A DNA stretch of 64,000 nt from Haloarculaceae archaeon H-GB1-1 (GTDB lineage Archaea > Halobacteriota > Halobacteria > Halobacteriales > Haloarculaceae): contig JARUKX010000001.1 of NCBI GenBank assembly GCA_029688825.1, positions 182,259-246,258 on the forward strand, written 5' to 3'. The first letter of the stretch is position 1; every line of letters begins with the position of its first letter. Below, piece after piece: positions 54,994 to 63,789 of the stretch. The notes below the pieces were generated by a model that did not search any database, was not told where the DNA came from, and saw only the letters and a list, made by a program, of their open reading frames with translations. Made by a program: the position numbers and the translations under genes.

Positions 54994-56484
54994 TTACACG
55001 AAGTCGCCGAGGCCGGACTGCTGGTCGTCGTCGGTCGCCTCGTCGGCCCGTTCCTCCGGGGACGGCTCGTCGTCATCCTCTTCAGCGGCCTCCGAATCGC
55101 CGAGCGTGACCTGGGCTTGTTCCTCCGACGCTTCGTCTTCGTCCTCGTCGCCCTCGACGCTCGTCTCCCCGGCCGTCGCGCCCTCGAACGCGCCGCCGGA
55201 GTGTTCGACGGCCAGTTCCGCTTTGCGCTCCTCGGCGTCCTCGACGATGGATTGGACCTTGTTCGTGTCCTTCCCGCTGCCGGTGACGAACGAGACGTGC
55301 TCGGCGTCGAGGTCGTAGCGGGCCGTCATCGCGACGGTGAGGTCGCGGTTCTTGCAGTGATGGGTCATCACCGCGAGGTGGGGCATGATCTCGCGGCGAG
55401 CAGTCGCCATGCTGACGCCGTGGTGAGCGGCGATCTTCCGGGCAACGTAATCGCGCTTGTTCCGCGTGCCGCGCGAGCGACCGAGCTTCGACCAGTAGCT
55501 CGGCGGGCCGTAGCGGGTCCAGCCCCCCTTCTCGCCCCGCCGAGCGGCGGCGACGCCCGCGGTCATGTTATCGCCGGCGTAACGCCAGTAGGAGTAGTTC
55601 TGCGTGGCCCGAACCCGACCGAGCCACTTGTCGGCGTTCGCGAGGAAGTCGTAGGCGACGGCGAGTTCCTCGCCTTCGTAGTCCTTCGGCATGTTGTCCT
55701 CGATCCAGTTGATCAGGTCGTCCGGCGTCTCGTCGACGTCGTAGGAGGCCTTCAGCGCCTCCTCCGGACCGGCCTTCTTGATGACGGTGTCGAGGTAGTC
55801 GAACACGCCCTGCGTGGTGTCGCGCTCGCCGGTAACCACGTCGTCGGCCACGATGCGGTCCTTGCCGTCGGCCAGCGCCTGCAGGTCCTTGACCGCGCCG
55901 CGGAGGTCGCCGCTGTTCATCTCGGCGATGCGTTCCAGTGCCTCGGTCTCGAACTCGATGTCCTCCTTCCTGCAGAGGTCCCGGAGGACGGGCACGATCG
56001 AACGCTTGGACACGTCGCGGAACTCGATGTCCTCGCAGGCGTTCCGCAGCCCGTTCGACATGTCGTAGAACTCGTTGGCGATGAGGACCATCGGCTGGCT
56101 CGCCTCCTTCACCAGGCTGGTCACTGCTCGCGACCCGCCGCGGTCGGCGTTCCCGTGGATGTTGTCCGCCTCGTCGAGGATGACGATGCGGCGGCCCCCA
56201 CCGCCGGCGGTGAGCGTCCCGCTCTTCGCCGCCTCGCCCGCCACGCGCTCGATGACGTCCTTCGTGCGAGAGTCGCTCGCGTTCAGCTCGATGGTCGGCC
56301 AGTTCATGTCGTTGGCCAGCGCGTGCGCGGCCGACGTCTTGCCGACGCCGGGCGACCCGTGGAGGACGACCGCCTTGCGATGCTCGTCCCACGTCTCTGC
56401 CCACTCCTGCAGCTTGTCCCGAGCCTTGTTGTTGCCCCGTAGCTCGGACAGCGACGACGGGCGGTACTTCTCCGTCCAGTCCAT
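54994..56484 (-). CDS. rfcL: Replication factor C large subunit
   Basis: Clamp loader that opens PCNA. 496 aa. Opens MDWTEKYRPSSLSELRGN; Walker A HGSPGVGKTSAAHALAND, RFC box NASDSRTKD, Walker B IVILDEADN, and SGDLRGAVKDLQAL. The long acidic C-terminal tail ends QQSGLGDFV, a PIP-box-like PCNA-binding motif (QxxLxxF). Confidence 0.95.
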   Translation of the reverse strand: MDWTEKYRPSSLSELRGNNKARDKLQEWAETWDEHRKAVVLHGSPGVGKTSAAHALANDMNWPTIELNASDSRTKDVIERVAGEAAKSGTLTAGGGGRRIVILDEADNIHGNADRGGSRAVTSLVKEASQPMVLIANEFYDMSNGLRNACEDIEFRDVSKRSIVPVLRDLCRKEDIEFETEALERIAEMNSGDLRGAVKDLQALADGKDRIVADDVVTGERDTTQGVFDYLDTVIKKAGPEEALKASYDVDETPDDLINWIEDNMPKDYEGEELAVAYDFLANADKWLGRVRATQNYSYWRYAGDNMTAGVAAARRGEKGGWTRYGPPSYWSKLGRSRGTRNKRDYVARKIAAHHGVSMATARREIMPHLAVMTHHCKNRDLTVAMTARYDLDAEHVSFVTGSGKDTNKVQSIVEDAEERKAELAVEHSGGAFEGATAGETSVEGDEDEDEASEEQAQVTLGDSEAAEEDDDEPSPEERADEATDDDQQSGLGDFV

Positions 56485-56527
56485 TACCGGGAAGCAAGCG
56501 GGACTGCGGGTTAGTCGTTACGGAGCG

Positions 56528-57133
56528 TCAGTCTTCAGCCACAGACTTCAGGTCGAGTCTCGATGCGAATTCCGCGTACCTCTCGTCGCTCGAAACGATG
56601 GTGTTACCGTCAGACTCGACGAGGTGCAGTGCGTCGAGCGGCGTGAATCCGTGATCTTCCACGTAGGTTGCCGCTGCAACGACCGCGTCCACGTCCCCGC
56701 GGACGTCGACTAGCTTCGACGCGTTCGTGACGACTCGCTCGGCGTCGAGGTCCTCTCGATATGCGACGAGCATGAGTTCGATCAGCGAGAACCGAGACGT
56801 CCAGAGTTCGTTACGGTGGTCGTGATACACCGACTCGGCTGCATCACCCAACCAATCGTGGTCCTCGATTAGCGCGAGCATAAAATCCGTTTCGACGTAC
56901 ATGCAGCGACCAGCCTCGTCGAGCGCAGTCTGCCGTCCCGCGTCTCGAAGCTCGTCCGCGGAGGTCTCGACGTCAGCGAACTCCTCACGGAGCGCTTCGA
57001 GCGGGTCGTCCGCCACTGAAACGAGCTTCACGCCGTCGTGGAGTTCGACGATGTAGTAGTGATCCCCGTATCGTTCACGAATCTCCTTCGGGAGCGTGAG
57101 GCGGCCCCGGTCGTCGAGTGAGACGTCGGACAT
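56528..57133 (-). CDS. AbrB antitoxin / PIN toxin in one open reading frame (VapBC fusion)
   Basis: 201 aa. Residues 1-45 are a SpoVT/AbrB DNA-binding domain (LDDRGRLTLPKEIRERYG); residues 50-76 look like the antitoxin's toxin-binding tail (FADVETSADELRDAGRQ). Residues 78-201 are a PIN ribonuclease: MYVETDFMLALIEDHDW, FSLIELMLVAY, PLDALHL and SSDERY supply the acidic residues Asp83, Glu119, Asp167 and Asp183. Normally the two are separate overlapping genes; here the junction codons CGC-TGC-ATG read through in frame. Internal initiation at 56902 could still make free toxin. Confidence 0.85.
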   Translation of the reverse strand: MSDVSLDDRGRLTLPKEIRERYGDHYYIVELHDGVKLVSVADDPLEALREEFADVETSADELRDAGRQTALDEAGRCMYVETDFMLALIEDHDWLGDAAESVYHDHRNELWTSRFSLIELMLVAYREDLDAERVVTNASKLVDVRGDVDAVVAAATYVEDHGFTPLDALHLVESDGNTIVSSDERYAEFASRLDLKSVAED

Positions 57134-57223
57134 GAACGAACGTTGGATGGGTAGTATTCAAAGAATTCCCCGCAATTTGGATTCGACCCGTCTTGAATCG
57201 GTAGGCGACCCGATGACTCGACG

Positions 57224-58234
57224 TTACGACTCGTCCGCCAACGCGGCGAACGCCGCCCACGACGGGTCGGACGCGGGCGGCTCCACGCTCTCGCCGTCGG
57301 CGAAGACGCCCTCCCCCGACGAGACAGTTCCAACGACGGCCGCTGGCGTCCCACGTCTGGCCAGTGCATCGACCACGGCGTCGGCGTCGTCGGCGTCGAC
57401 GGCGACGAGCAGGGTCCCGGCACTCGTCACGTGCCAGGGGTCGACGTCGATAGCGTCGCAGACGGCCTCGACGTCGGGTGCGAGGGGTACCCGGGTCGAG
57501 TCCACGTCGAACCGGACGCCAGCGCCACGGGCCATCTCGATTAGTCCGCCCACCACGCCGCCCTCAGTCGCATCGTGCATCGCCGTCACTTCTCCGGCGT
57601 CGACCGCAGCAATCGCGTCCCGGACCGACCCCACGTCGTCGAGTCGCTGCCGTGCGGTCCGGAGCGTCGACGCCGAAAGGCCCAGCTGGTCGGGAAAGAG
57701 AGACGAGAACAGCCCGGCCACCTCTGCGGCGGGACCCGTGGAGACGACGAGCGCGTCGCCCGGCCGCGCTCCGTCCGGTCGGACGACGGCGTCACGGTGT
57801 CCCACCCCGATTGCGGTCGCGCCGCCGACCCACGACGCGTCGACGCCCGGGTACCTTCCCACGTGTTCCGCGACGATCCGGACCCCGAGGTCGCGAGCGT
57901 GGTCGGCCATCGCCCGCCAGAGTGCCGCGACGGTATCGTCGGGCATCTCGGCCGGGAGCGTGAGCGTTACCGAGAGGTGCGACGGCGCGATTCCGGAGAC
58001 GGCGACGTCCGCGAGGACCACGTCGAGTGCGAATCGGGCTGCTCGGTCGACGCCCAGGTCGAGGAGTGCGGACAGCGGGTCCGTCGCGAGGACCACGGCT
58101 TGCCCGCCGACCTCGACGACGCCAAAGTCGACGCCGTGGCGCGGCCCCAGCACCACGTCGTCGGCCGCCGCACCGAGATTCGGATACAGGATCGAATCGA
58201 AGAAGTCCCGGTCGACCTTGCCCAACTCGTCCAT
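57224..58234 (-). CDS. AIR-synthase/HypE-like protein
   Basis: 336 aa. The AIRS/HypE fold is seen in VVLATDPLSALLDLG, LADVAVSGIAPSHLSVTLTLP, PGDALVVSTGPAAEVAGL and AMHDATEGGVVGGLIEMA. Unlike HypE it lacks the C-terminal Cys, and no other hyp gene is nearby, so it is probably a haloarchaeal AIRS-related enzyme of unknown substrate. The ATG at 58234 lies about 26 nt from a TATA-like CCTATAGC; an ATG at 58240 is possible. Confidence 0.85.
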   Translation of the reverse strand: MDELGKVDRDFFDSILYPNLGAAADDVVLGPRHGVDFGVVEVGGQAVVLATDPLSALLDLGVDRAARFALDVVLADVAVSGIAPSHLSVTLTLPAEMPDDTVAALWRAMADHARDLGVRIVAEHVGRYPGVDASWVGGATAIGVGHRDAVVRPDGARPGDALVVSTGPAAEVAGLFSSLFPDQLGLSASTLRTARQRLDDVGSVRDAIAAVDAGEVTAMHDATEGGVVGGLIEMARGAGVRFDVDSTRVPLAPDVEAVCDAIDVDPWHVTSAGTLLVAVDADDADAVVDALARRGTPAAVVGTVSSGEGVFADGESVEPPASDPSWAAFAALADES

Positions 58235-58370
58235 ACCCATCCTTCGACTCGCTCGCTATAGGAGCCTCGTTCTCGACGAGTCTTCATCGGCGGCCACGAC
58301 CACTAACCGTTCGACGACCGTCGAAGTCACGTTCGACAGGCTTTTCAGCGAGTGCTCTGGAGTCCGCGTC

Positions 58371-59078
58371 ATGGGAAACGGGCCACGTCGCGAACTCGGC
58401 GAGAAGATCGCTGGGGAGATCACGCTCAGTGACGACCCAGGGGGGACCATCCGCAAGTGGCGGACCGATTTCGAGGTGACACAGACCGGGCTGGCCGCAC
58501 AGCTCGACGTCTCGCCGTCCGTCGTCTCCGACTACGAGAGCGGGCGTCGGGACAGCCCCGGCATCGGCGTCGTCCGCCGCATCGTCGGCGCGCTGCTGGA
58601 CATCGACAAGCGCCGCGGCGGGACGCGCATCCGCCAGTACTCACGGGTCCTCTCGGCGGGCTTCGACAGCGACATCGTCCACGACCTCCGCGAATACCCC
58701 TCGACCGTCTCCGTGGACTACTACTACGACGCCATCGACGCGACGAAACTCGCCGAGGGGACACAGGACACCGTCGCTGGCCACACCGTCATCGACAGCA
58801 TCCAGGCAATCACCCGCCTCTCCAGCGAGGAGTTCTACCGACTCTACGGTCAGAGCACCAACCGCGCGCTCGTGTTCACCAACGTCTCCCGCGGGGAATC
58901 GCCGCTCGTCGCCCTCCGCGTCGCGAACCCGACGCCCAACGCCGTCGTCCTCCACGGCATGACCGAAGACGACGTCTGGGACAAGGCCGCCGACCTCGCC
59001 CGCATCGATGGCTTCGCGCTCGCCGTCACGGACCTCGACCTCACCGAGATGCTGGACCGCCTCGCCGAACTCCCCTGA
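58371..59078 (+). CDS. HTH-type transcriptional regulator, archaeal MJ0586-like family
   Basis: 235 aa. HTH: LTIRKW-type N helix then VTQTGLAAQLDVSPSVVSDYE (residues about 36-56, split by one residue in my reading) and SGRRDSPGIGVVRRIVGALL. The C-terminal domain (TVSVDYYYDAIDATKLAEG to SSEEFYRLYGQSTNRALVFT) is the conserved archaeal partner domain of unknown ligand. A T-rich GGCTTTTCAG lies 26 nt before the ATG. Divergent from the HypE-like gene. Confidence 0.85.
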   Translation: MGNGPRRELGEKIAGEITLSDDPGGTIRKWRTDFEVTQTGLAAQLDVSPSVVSDYESGRRDSPGIGVVRRIVGALLDIDKRRGGTRIRQYSRVLSAGFDSDIVHDLREYPSTVSVDYYYDAIDATKLAEGTQDTVAGHTVIDSIQAITRLSSEEFYRLYGQSTNRALVFTNVSRGESPLVALRVANPTPNAVVLHGMTEDDVWDKAADLARIDGFALAVTDLDLTEMLDRLAELP

Positions 59079-59264
59079 CGAGACGGGGCGTTCGCGACGG
59101 CGACGGGATGTTCCTCGACGCCCTCGCCTCGACCTCACAGGAATCCTTCTGAAGCGTCGCAACTCCGCGAGTGGGGGAAGTGCTCTCAGGGAAGTGCCTG
59201 AGATGCGTATCGTGCTCTCTCACGGCAGCATATACCTTTCGTGGTCTGGACGGTTCTCGACGAC

Positions 59265-60407
59265 TTACAGTCCGAGTTCGCGGCCGAGAATCAGATGTTG
59301 GATTTCGCTCGTGCCCTCGCCGATCTCCATGAGCTTCGCGTCGCGGAGGTGCCGTTGCGGGGCGAAGTCGGTGGTGTAGCCGTAGCCGCCGAGGACCTGG
59401 ACGGCTTCCTCGGCGACCTCACGGGCGGCCTCGCTGGCGTCGAGTTTCGCCAGCGCGGACATGCGGGTCACGTCCTCGCCCTCGTCGTACAGCGTCGCGG
59501 CCTTGTGGGTGAGCAGTCGGGCACGCTCTATCTTGCGGTCCATCGCGACCAGTTTGTCGCGGATGGCGTCGAACTTCGAGATGGGCTGGCCGAACTGCTC
59601 GCGGTCGACGGCGTACTCGCGAGCGGCTTCGAACGCGCCCTGGGCGATGCCGACCGAGAGGGCGGCGATGGAGATGCGGCCGCCGTTGAGCGTCTTCAGC
59701 GTCTGGTCCCAGCCGTCGCCCACGTCGCCGAGCAGACGGTCACTGGGGATGCGCACGTCGTCGAGCTGGATTTCGCAGGTGGGCGAGGCGTTCAGCCCCA
59801 TCTTGTCCCAGACGGTCGTGACCTCGAAGCCGTCGTCTTCCTCGGGGTCGACGATGAACGTCGAGATGCCGTCGTAGCCCGCGTCGGCGTCGGTGACGGC
59901 CTTCACGAGGACGGAACCCGCGACGGATGCGTTGGTGATGAACTGCTTGGTCCCGTTGAGGACCCACTCGTCGCCGTTCTTCTCGGCGGTGGTCTCCATG
60001 CTGCTCGCGTCGCTGCCGCTGCCGGGCTCGGTCAGCGCCCACGAGCCCAGGTACTCGCCGGTGGCCAGCGGGGTGAGCCAGCGCTCCTTCTGGGCTTCGG
60101 TGCCGAACGTTTCGAGCGGCTTGCTCGCCAGCGAGACGTGCGCGGCGAACGAGAGGCCGACGGAGCCGGAGACCCGACCGAGTTCCTCGGTGACGAGCGC
60201 GTACATGAGCTGGTCGCCGCCGAGCCCGCCGTACTCCTCCGCGATGGGGACCCCGAGCATGTCGAGGTCGGCGAGCTGGTCGAACACCTCGTTCGGAAAT
60301 CGATGCTCGTCCTCGATCTCCTGGGCGATGGGCTCGATCTCGGCGTCGCAGAACTCCCGGACGCTGTCGCGAATCATCCGGTGCTCGTCGGGGAGGCTGA
60401 AGTCCAT
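59265..60407 (-). CDS. Acyl-CoA dehydrogenase
   Basis: 380 aa, normal length. FAD and substrate motifs: WALTEPGSGSDASSMETTAE, WVLNGTKQFITNASVAG, GERRISI-region GGRISIAALSVGIAQGAFEA, and GGYGYTTDFAPQRHLRDAK, where the catalytic-base region of this family lies. Probably fatty-acid or branched-chain acyl-CoA oxidation; chain-length preference cannot be read. Stands alone between convergent and divergent genes. Confidence 0.93.
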   Translation of the reverse strand: MDFSLPDEHRMIRDSVREFCDAEIEPIAQEIEDEHRFPNEVFDQLADLDMLGVPIAEEYGGLGGDQLMYALVTEELGRVSGSVGLSFAAHVSLASKPLETFGTEAQKERWLTPLATGEYLGSWALTEPGSGSDASSMETTAEKNGDEWVLNGTKQFITNASVAGSVLVKAVTDADAGYDGISTFIVDPEEDDGFEVTTVWDKMGLNASPTCEIQLDDVRIPSDRLLGDVGDGWDQTLKTLNGGRISIAALSVGIAQGAFEAAREYAVDREQFGQPISKFDAIRDKLVAMDRKIERARLLTHKAATLYDEGEDVTRMSALAKLDASEAAREVAEEAVQVLGGYGYTTDFAPQRHLRDAKLMEIGEGTSEIQHLILGRELGL

Positions 60408-60486
60408 GGGTCGGGCTACGGAGGCCTGGACATTATACTGTTTGCCGACGCAAGGTCTTTCCTGCTGGGACGCGACTCCCGACTAG

Positions 60487-61290
60487 ATGGCGTTTCGCCG
60501 CCTCCTTCGGGGACACGTCCCCTGGTCCCACCTGGAATCGATCACGAAAGCCGTGATGGAGCGGTACGACCTCCCGGAAGCCGAGGTCACGTTTCTGGAG
60601 ACGGACAACTGGCTCTCGACGCCGTTCGTGATCAACGACAAGCTGTTCGTGAAGGTCGTGTCGGCGCAGAACTCGATGGTCCACGCGCTGTTGACGGCGG
60701 GCCGGAACCTCGGGGCGTTCTCCAGCGGTCGGGAGGGGTTCTTCGAGCACGTCGGCGACCCCGTCCAGATGGCCGAGCACGAACTCGACGCGACCCGTCG
60801 AATGCGGGACCTCGGCGTGAACGCGCCCGAACCGCTCGAAGCGTTCGAGCACGAGGGGTTGGGCGTTCTCGTGCTGGAGTACCTGCCGGAGTTTCGCACG
60901 CTCTGTGACCTGGACGGCGAGGAGGTGGCCGAGCACGCGGTCGAACTGTTCGCCCTGCTGTCGAAGATGCACGACGCGAGCCTCGCTCACGGGGACCTGC
61001 GGAGCGAGAACGTCCTCGTCTCCCAGGGCGAACTCTACTTCATCGACGCGACCAGCGTCCGGGAAGACGGCATCGCCGACGCACGGTCGTACGACCTGGC
61101 CTGTGCGCTAGCGGTCCTCGCACCGCTCATGGGGGGCCGCGAAGCCGTCGCCGCGGCGCTGGAGGTGTACGACGAGGAGGAACTACTGGCCGCCAGCGAG
61201 TTCCTCGACTTCATCAGCATGCGTCCGGACCACGACTTCGAGGTGACCGGCATCCGCGGCGAAATCGAGAAGCGGGCTACCTCGACGTGA
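60487..61290 (+). CDS. RIO/Bud32-like protein kinase
   Basis: 267 aa. Catalytic loop LAHGDLRSENVLV (HGDxxxxN) and metal-binding ELYFIDATSV (in place of DFG) are intact; FVIND-KLFVKVVSAQ carries the candidate ATP Lys, and EFRTLCDL the hinge region. This is the arrangement of lipopolysaccharide-kinase/RIO-like small kinases. Its substrate is unknown. It shares a 14-base convergent overlap with the DMT transporter gene. Confidence 0.82.
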   Translation: MAFRRLLRGHVPWSHLESITKAVMERYDLPEAEVTFLETDNWLSTPFVINDKLFVKVVSAQNSMVHALLTAGRNLGAFSSGREGFFEHVGDPVQMAEHELDATRRMRDLGVNAPEPLEAFEHEGLGVLVLEYLPEFRTLCDLDGEEVAEHAVELFALLSKMHDASLAHGDLRSENVLVSQGELYFIDATSVREDGIADARSYDLACALAVLAPLMGGREAVAAALEVYDEEELLAASEFLDFISMRPDHDFEVTGIRGEIEKRATST

Positions 61291-62176
61291 CGTAGATGCC
61301 GGCGAGGACGACGACGCCACCGACGACGGTCCACGGCCCCGGTGCCTCCGACAGCAAGACCAGCGCCAGCAGCGCGCTACCGATCGGTTCGGCAAGTAGC
61401 GTGACGCTGACGACGCTGGAGGTGATGTGTGCCAGCGACCAGTTGATGAGCGTGTGGCCCAGAATTCCGGGGCCGACGGCCATCGCGAGAAAGAGGAGCC
61501 ACTCCGAGCGCGGGTATCCACCCAGCGCCACCCCGCTGGCCACCGCGGTGCCGAGCAGCGCGACCGAACAGACCCCGTAGACCACGGTGACGTAGGGGAG
61601 CAACGGCAGCCGCTGGCGGAACGACCGGCCGGCGAGGACGTAGCCAGCCAGTGCGATTGCCGCCGCCAGCGCGAGTGTATTACCGTACAGTGGCCGGGTA
61701 CCGACCGCGGTGCCGCCGATGAAGTCGCCGACGGACATCACGACGGCCCCGCCGAGAGCAACCGCAGTCCCGATGGCCTGAATGCGCGAGAACCGCTCGT
61801 CGAGGAGGACGGTCGCACCGGCAGCGACGAACAGCGGTTGGGCCTGGACGAGCGTCACCGACGCCGCTACGCTCGTCCAGTCCAGACTCTCGAACCAGAG
61901 CGTGAAGTGGGCGGCCAGCAGGACCCCTGGGACGGCGAGCCACGCGAGGTCACGGCTGGAGAGCCGCCGAAACGTATCGGTGTGACGTACGACAGCGGCT
62001 GGCGCGAGCAACAGCGTCGTGAACAGGACCCGATAGAGGGCCTGAACGACCGCCGGGGCCTGACTCCAGCGGACGAGAATCGCACTGGTGCTGACGGCGA
62101 GGATGGCGACGCCGAGGCCCGCCTGCGGGGATACGAGCTGCGAGGCGCGCTCCGTCTCGCCCTGGGAGGTGTTCAC
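61277..62176 (-). CDS. EamA/DMT-family transporter
   Basis: 299 aa with ten hydrophobic helices in two EamA repeats (the first ending near 140, the second starting GNTLALAAAIALAGYVLAGR). Features LVRWSQAPAVVQALYRVLFT, SLDWTSVAASVTLVQAQPLF and ITSSVVSVTLLAEPIGSALL are typical. It exports or imports metabolites; the substrate cannot be predicted. Confidence 0.88.
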   Translation of the reverse strand: MNTSQGETERASQLVSPQAGLGVAILAVSTSAILVRWSQAPAVVQALYRVLFTTLLLAPAAVVRHTDTFRRLSSRDLAWLAVPGVLLAAHFTLWFESLDWTSVAASVTLVQAQPLFVAAGATVLLDERFSRIQAIGTAVALGGAVVMSVGDFIGGTAVGTRPLYGNTLALAAAIALAGYVLAGRSFRQRLPLLPYVTVVYGVCSVALLGTAVASGVALGGYPRSEWLLFLAMAVGPGILGHTLINWSLAHITSSVVSVTLLAEPIGSALLALVLLSEAPGPWTVVGGVVVLAGIYVTSR

Positions 62177-62214
62177 ATCGGCCCGTCAGCCGCCAGTCGC
62201 TTACCGGTTGCGGC

Positions 62215-62775
62215 TCACTCGACGTCCGCTGGGGTGTCGAAGTCGTGGAACCGCTCGCCGCGTTCCTTCGACAAGATGTCCAGCGCAGCTGCGCCTCCGT
62301 CCCCGGCTGCGATGACTGCCTGCCACTTCTCGGCGCGCGCGGTCGCCCCCGTCGCGTATGCGTCGTCGACGCTGGTCTCCATGTCGACGTCCACCGCTAT
62401 CGTGCCCTCGTCGGTCACCTCACAACCGAGTTCTCGCGGGAGGTCACGGTTCGCACCGGTGGCGAACACGACGTAGTCCGCATGGTACTCGTCGACGCCC
62501 GAGGTGAGCGTGAAGCCGCCGTCGTCGTCCCGCTCGACGTCGACCACGGCCTCCCCCTGATGCTGCTCGACGCCGAACTCGGTGACCTGCGTCCGCGCCG
62601 TCTGCATGAACTCGTCGCCGCTGACGCTCTCGATGCCGAGGTAATTGAACAGGTGGGCCTTGTGCATCCAGGTCTGGTCGGTGTCGAACACCACGGTATC
62701 GAGCCCGTTCTTCGCGGTGAACAGTGCGGCACTCAAGCCGGCGGGACCCCCGCCGACGACAGCAACGGTCGTCAT
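62215..62775 (-). CDS. Single-domain thioredoxin-reductase-like flavoprotein
   Basis: 186 aa. FAD motif VAVVGGGPAGLSAALFTAKNG at residues 4-24, then FATGANRDLP and a C-terminal ATGATARAEKWQAVIAAGDGG (second FAD contact). The NADPH-binding insertion with the CxxC redox centre of true thioredoxin reductases is absent, so it is a compact FAD oxidoreductase with an unknown partner. Confidence 0.85.
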   Translation of the reverse strand: MTTVAVVGGGPAGLSAALFTAKNGLDTVVFDTDQTWMHKAHLFNYLGIESVSGDEFMQTARTQVTEFGVEQHQGEAVVDVERDDDGGFTLTSGVDEYHADYVVFATGANRDLPRELGCEVTDEGTIAVDVDMETSVDDAYATGATARAEKWQAVIAAGDGGAAALDILSKERGERFHDFDTPADVE

Positions 62776-62835
62776 GTGTGAGCATCCAGCACTTGCGGAG
62801 AAAAGCGTTTGCCCGTCCTCGACCGCGGACGGTGG

Positions 62836-63318
62836 TCACTCGAGCAACGCCTTCGTCTCGCGGTGACGGTGCCGGAACATCGGCTCGAACCCGACGTACG
62901 CGAGCGGACCGAGCGCACGCCCGAGTTCGCCACCTGGGAGTTCGTACTCGACGCGGTCGTACACCAGCGTCGCGTCGTCGCCCTCGGCGTGGAAGGTGTG
63001 GGTGTGCTCCCAGTGGGCGAACGGTCCGTCTTCCATCGTATCACGGAATCGGGCCCAGCCGTCGCCCTCCTCCCGCTCGACGATGACCGACGTCCAGCGC
63101 TGGCGAGGCCCGAGACCGAAGGGTCGAACGGACGACTCGATTCGGGACCCGACCGTCATCAGGTCCGGGTTCGGTTCACCGTCCGGTCCGACGACGCGTT
63201 CGACGCGGAGGCGCATCCAGTCCGGCGTCAGTGCGACGAGTCCGTCGACGTTCGAGTGAAAGTCCCAGACCGTCGACAGCGGCGCGTCGACACGTGTCGC
63301 GCGTTCGTACACGGGCAT
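62836..63318 (-). CDS. SRPBCC (START-like) ligand-binding protein
   Basis: 160 aa. VYERATRVDAPLSTVWDFHS is the typical first strand-helix of polyketide cyclase-like SRPBCC proteins; EREEGDGWARFRDTM and HTHTFHAEGDDATLVYDRV form the sheet. Ligand unknown. The ATG at 63318 places the motif at the N terminus; the longer frame to 63378 is unlikely. Confidence 0.85.
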   Translation of the reverse strand: MPVYERATRVDAPLSTVWDFHSNVDGLVALTPDWMRLRVERVVGPDGEPNPDLMTVGSRIESSVRPFGLGPRQRWTSVIVEREEGDGWARFRDTMEDGPFAHWEHTHTFHAEGDDATLVYDRVEYELPGGELGRALGPLAYVGFEPMFRHRHRETKALLE

Positions 63319-63450
63319 ACCCTCGCTTTCGGTCCCCGTCGCCAAAATGGCGGTGGTGACCGACGCGTCCGTGGCCACGATACCGTAGCCGAGTTCGCCG
63401 CGGCGACGGGCAATTGATCGGCGCGGCGAGCGACGGGTGGCGCGAAGGGG

Positions 63451-63789
63451 TCACCGGAGGACTTCTTCCAGCACCGTCGTCCCCTGTCCGTCGGTCGACT
63501 CCCAGTGTTCTTCGACGACGAGACGACCGTCCGGAAGCTCTTCGACCGTCCCCTCGGAACGGCCGGTCACGGTCTCGCCGTCTTCGGTCACCTGATAGTA
63601 GCGGGCATCCCACGTGTCCCCGTCGAACACTCCCATGAGGTGTCCGTCAGCGATGTTCTGGTCCTCGTACTCGGCGGTGATCATGTCACCCACCTGCTGG
63701 AAATGCCACAGCGTCTCGGTCCCGACGTCCCCGTCGGCGTTCTCGACTGCACGCAACGTTCGCTCGTGGAGCGAAATCTGGCTGCCCAT
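63451..63789 (-). CDS. Small conserved hypothetical protein (lipocalin/N-acetylglutamate-synthase-like name)
   Basis: 112 aa, beta-rich: ISLHERTLRAVENADGDV, TLWHFQQVGDMITAEYEDQ, GHLMGVFDGDTWDARYYQV and LVVEEHWESTDGQGTTVLEE. The repeat of strand-turn units resembles a small family often labelled putative N-acetylglutamate synthase, but there is no acetyltransferase motif, so that name is not supported. The ATG at 63789 is chosen because a T-rich TATA-like stretch is 26 nt upstream; an ATG at 63810 is in frame. Confidence 0.65.
   Translation of the reverse strand: MGSQISLHERTLRAVENADGDVGTETLWHFQQVGDMITAEYEDQNIADGHLMGVFDGDTWDARYYQVTEDGETVTGRSEGTVEELPDGRLVVEEHWESTDGQGTTVLEEVLR

Noticed and set aside
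55117..56442. 441-aa plus-strand frame opposite rfcL
   Set aside because: Shadow of the RFC large subunit gene, whose Walker motifs are intact on the minus strand.
57224..58234. Hydrogenase maturation factor HypE
   Set aside because: Fold is related, but the C-terminal Cys needed for the carbamoyl-cyanide step is absent and no other hyp or hydrogenase gene is present.
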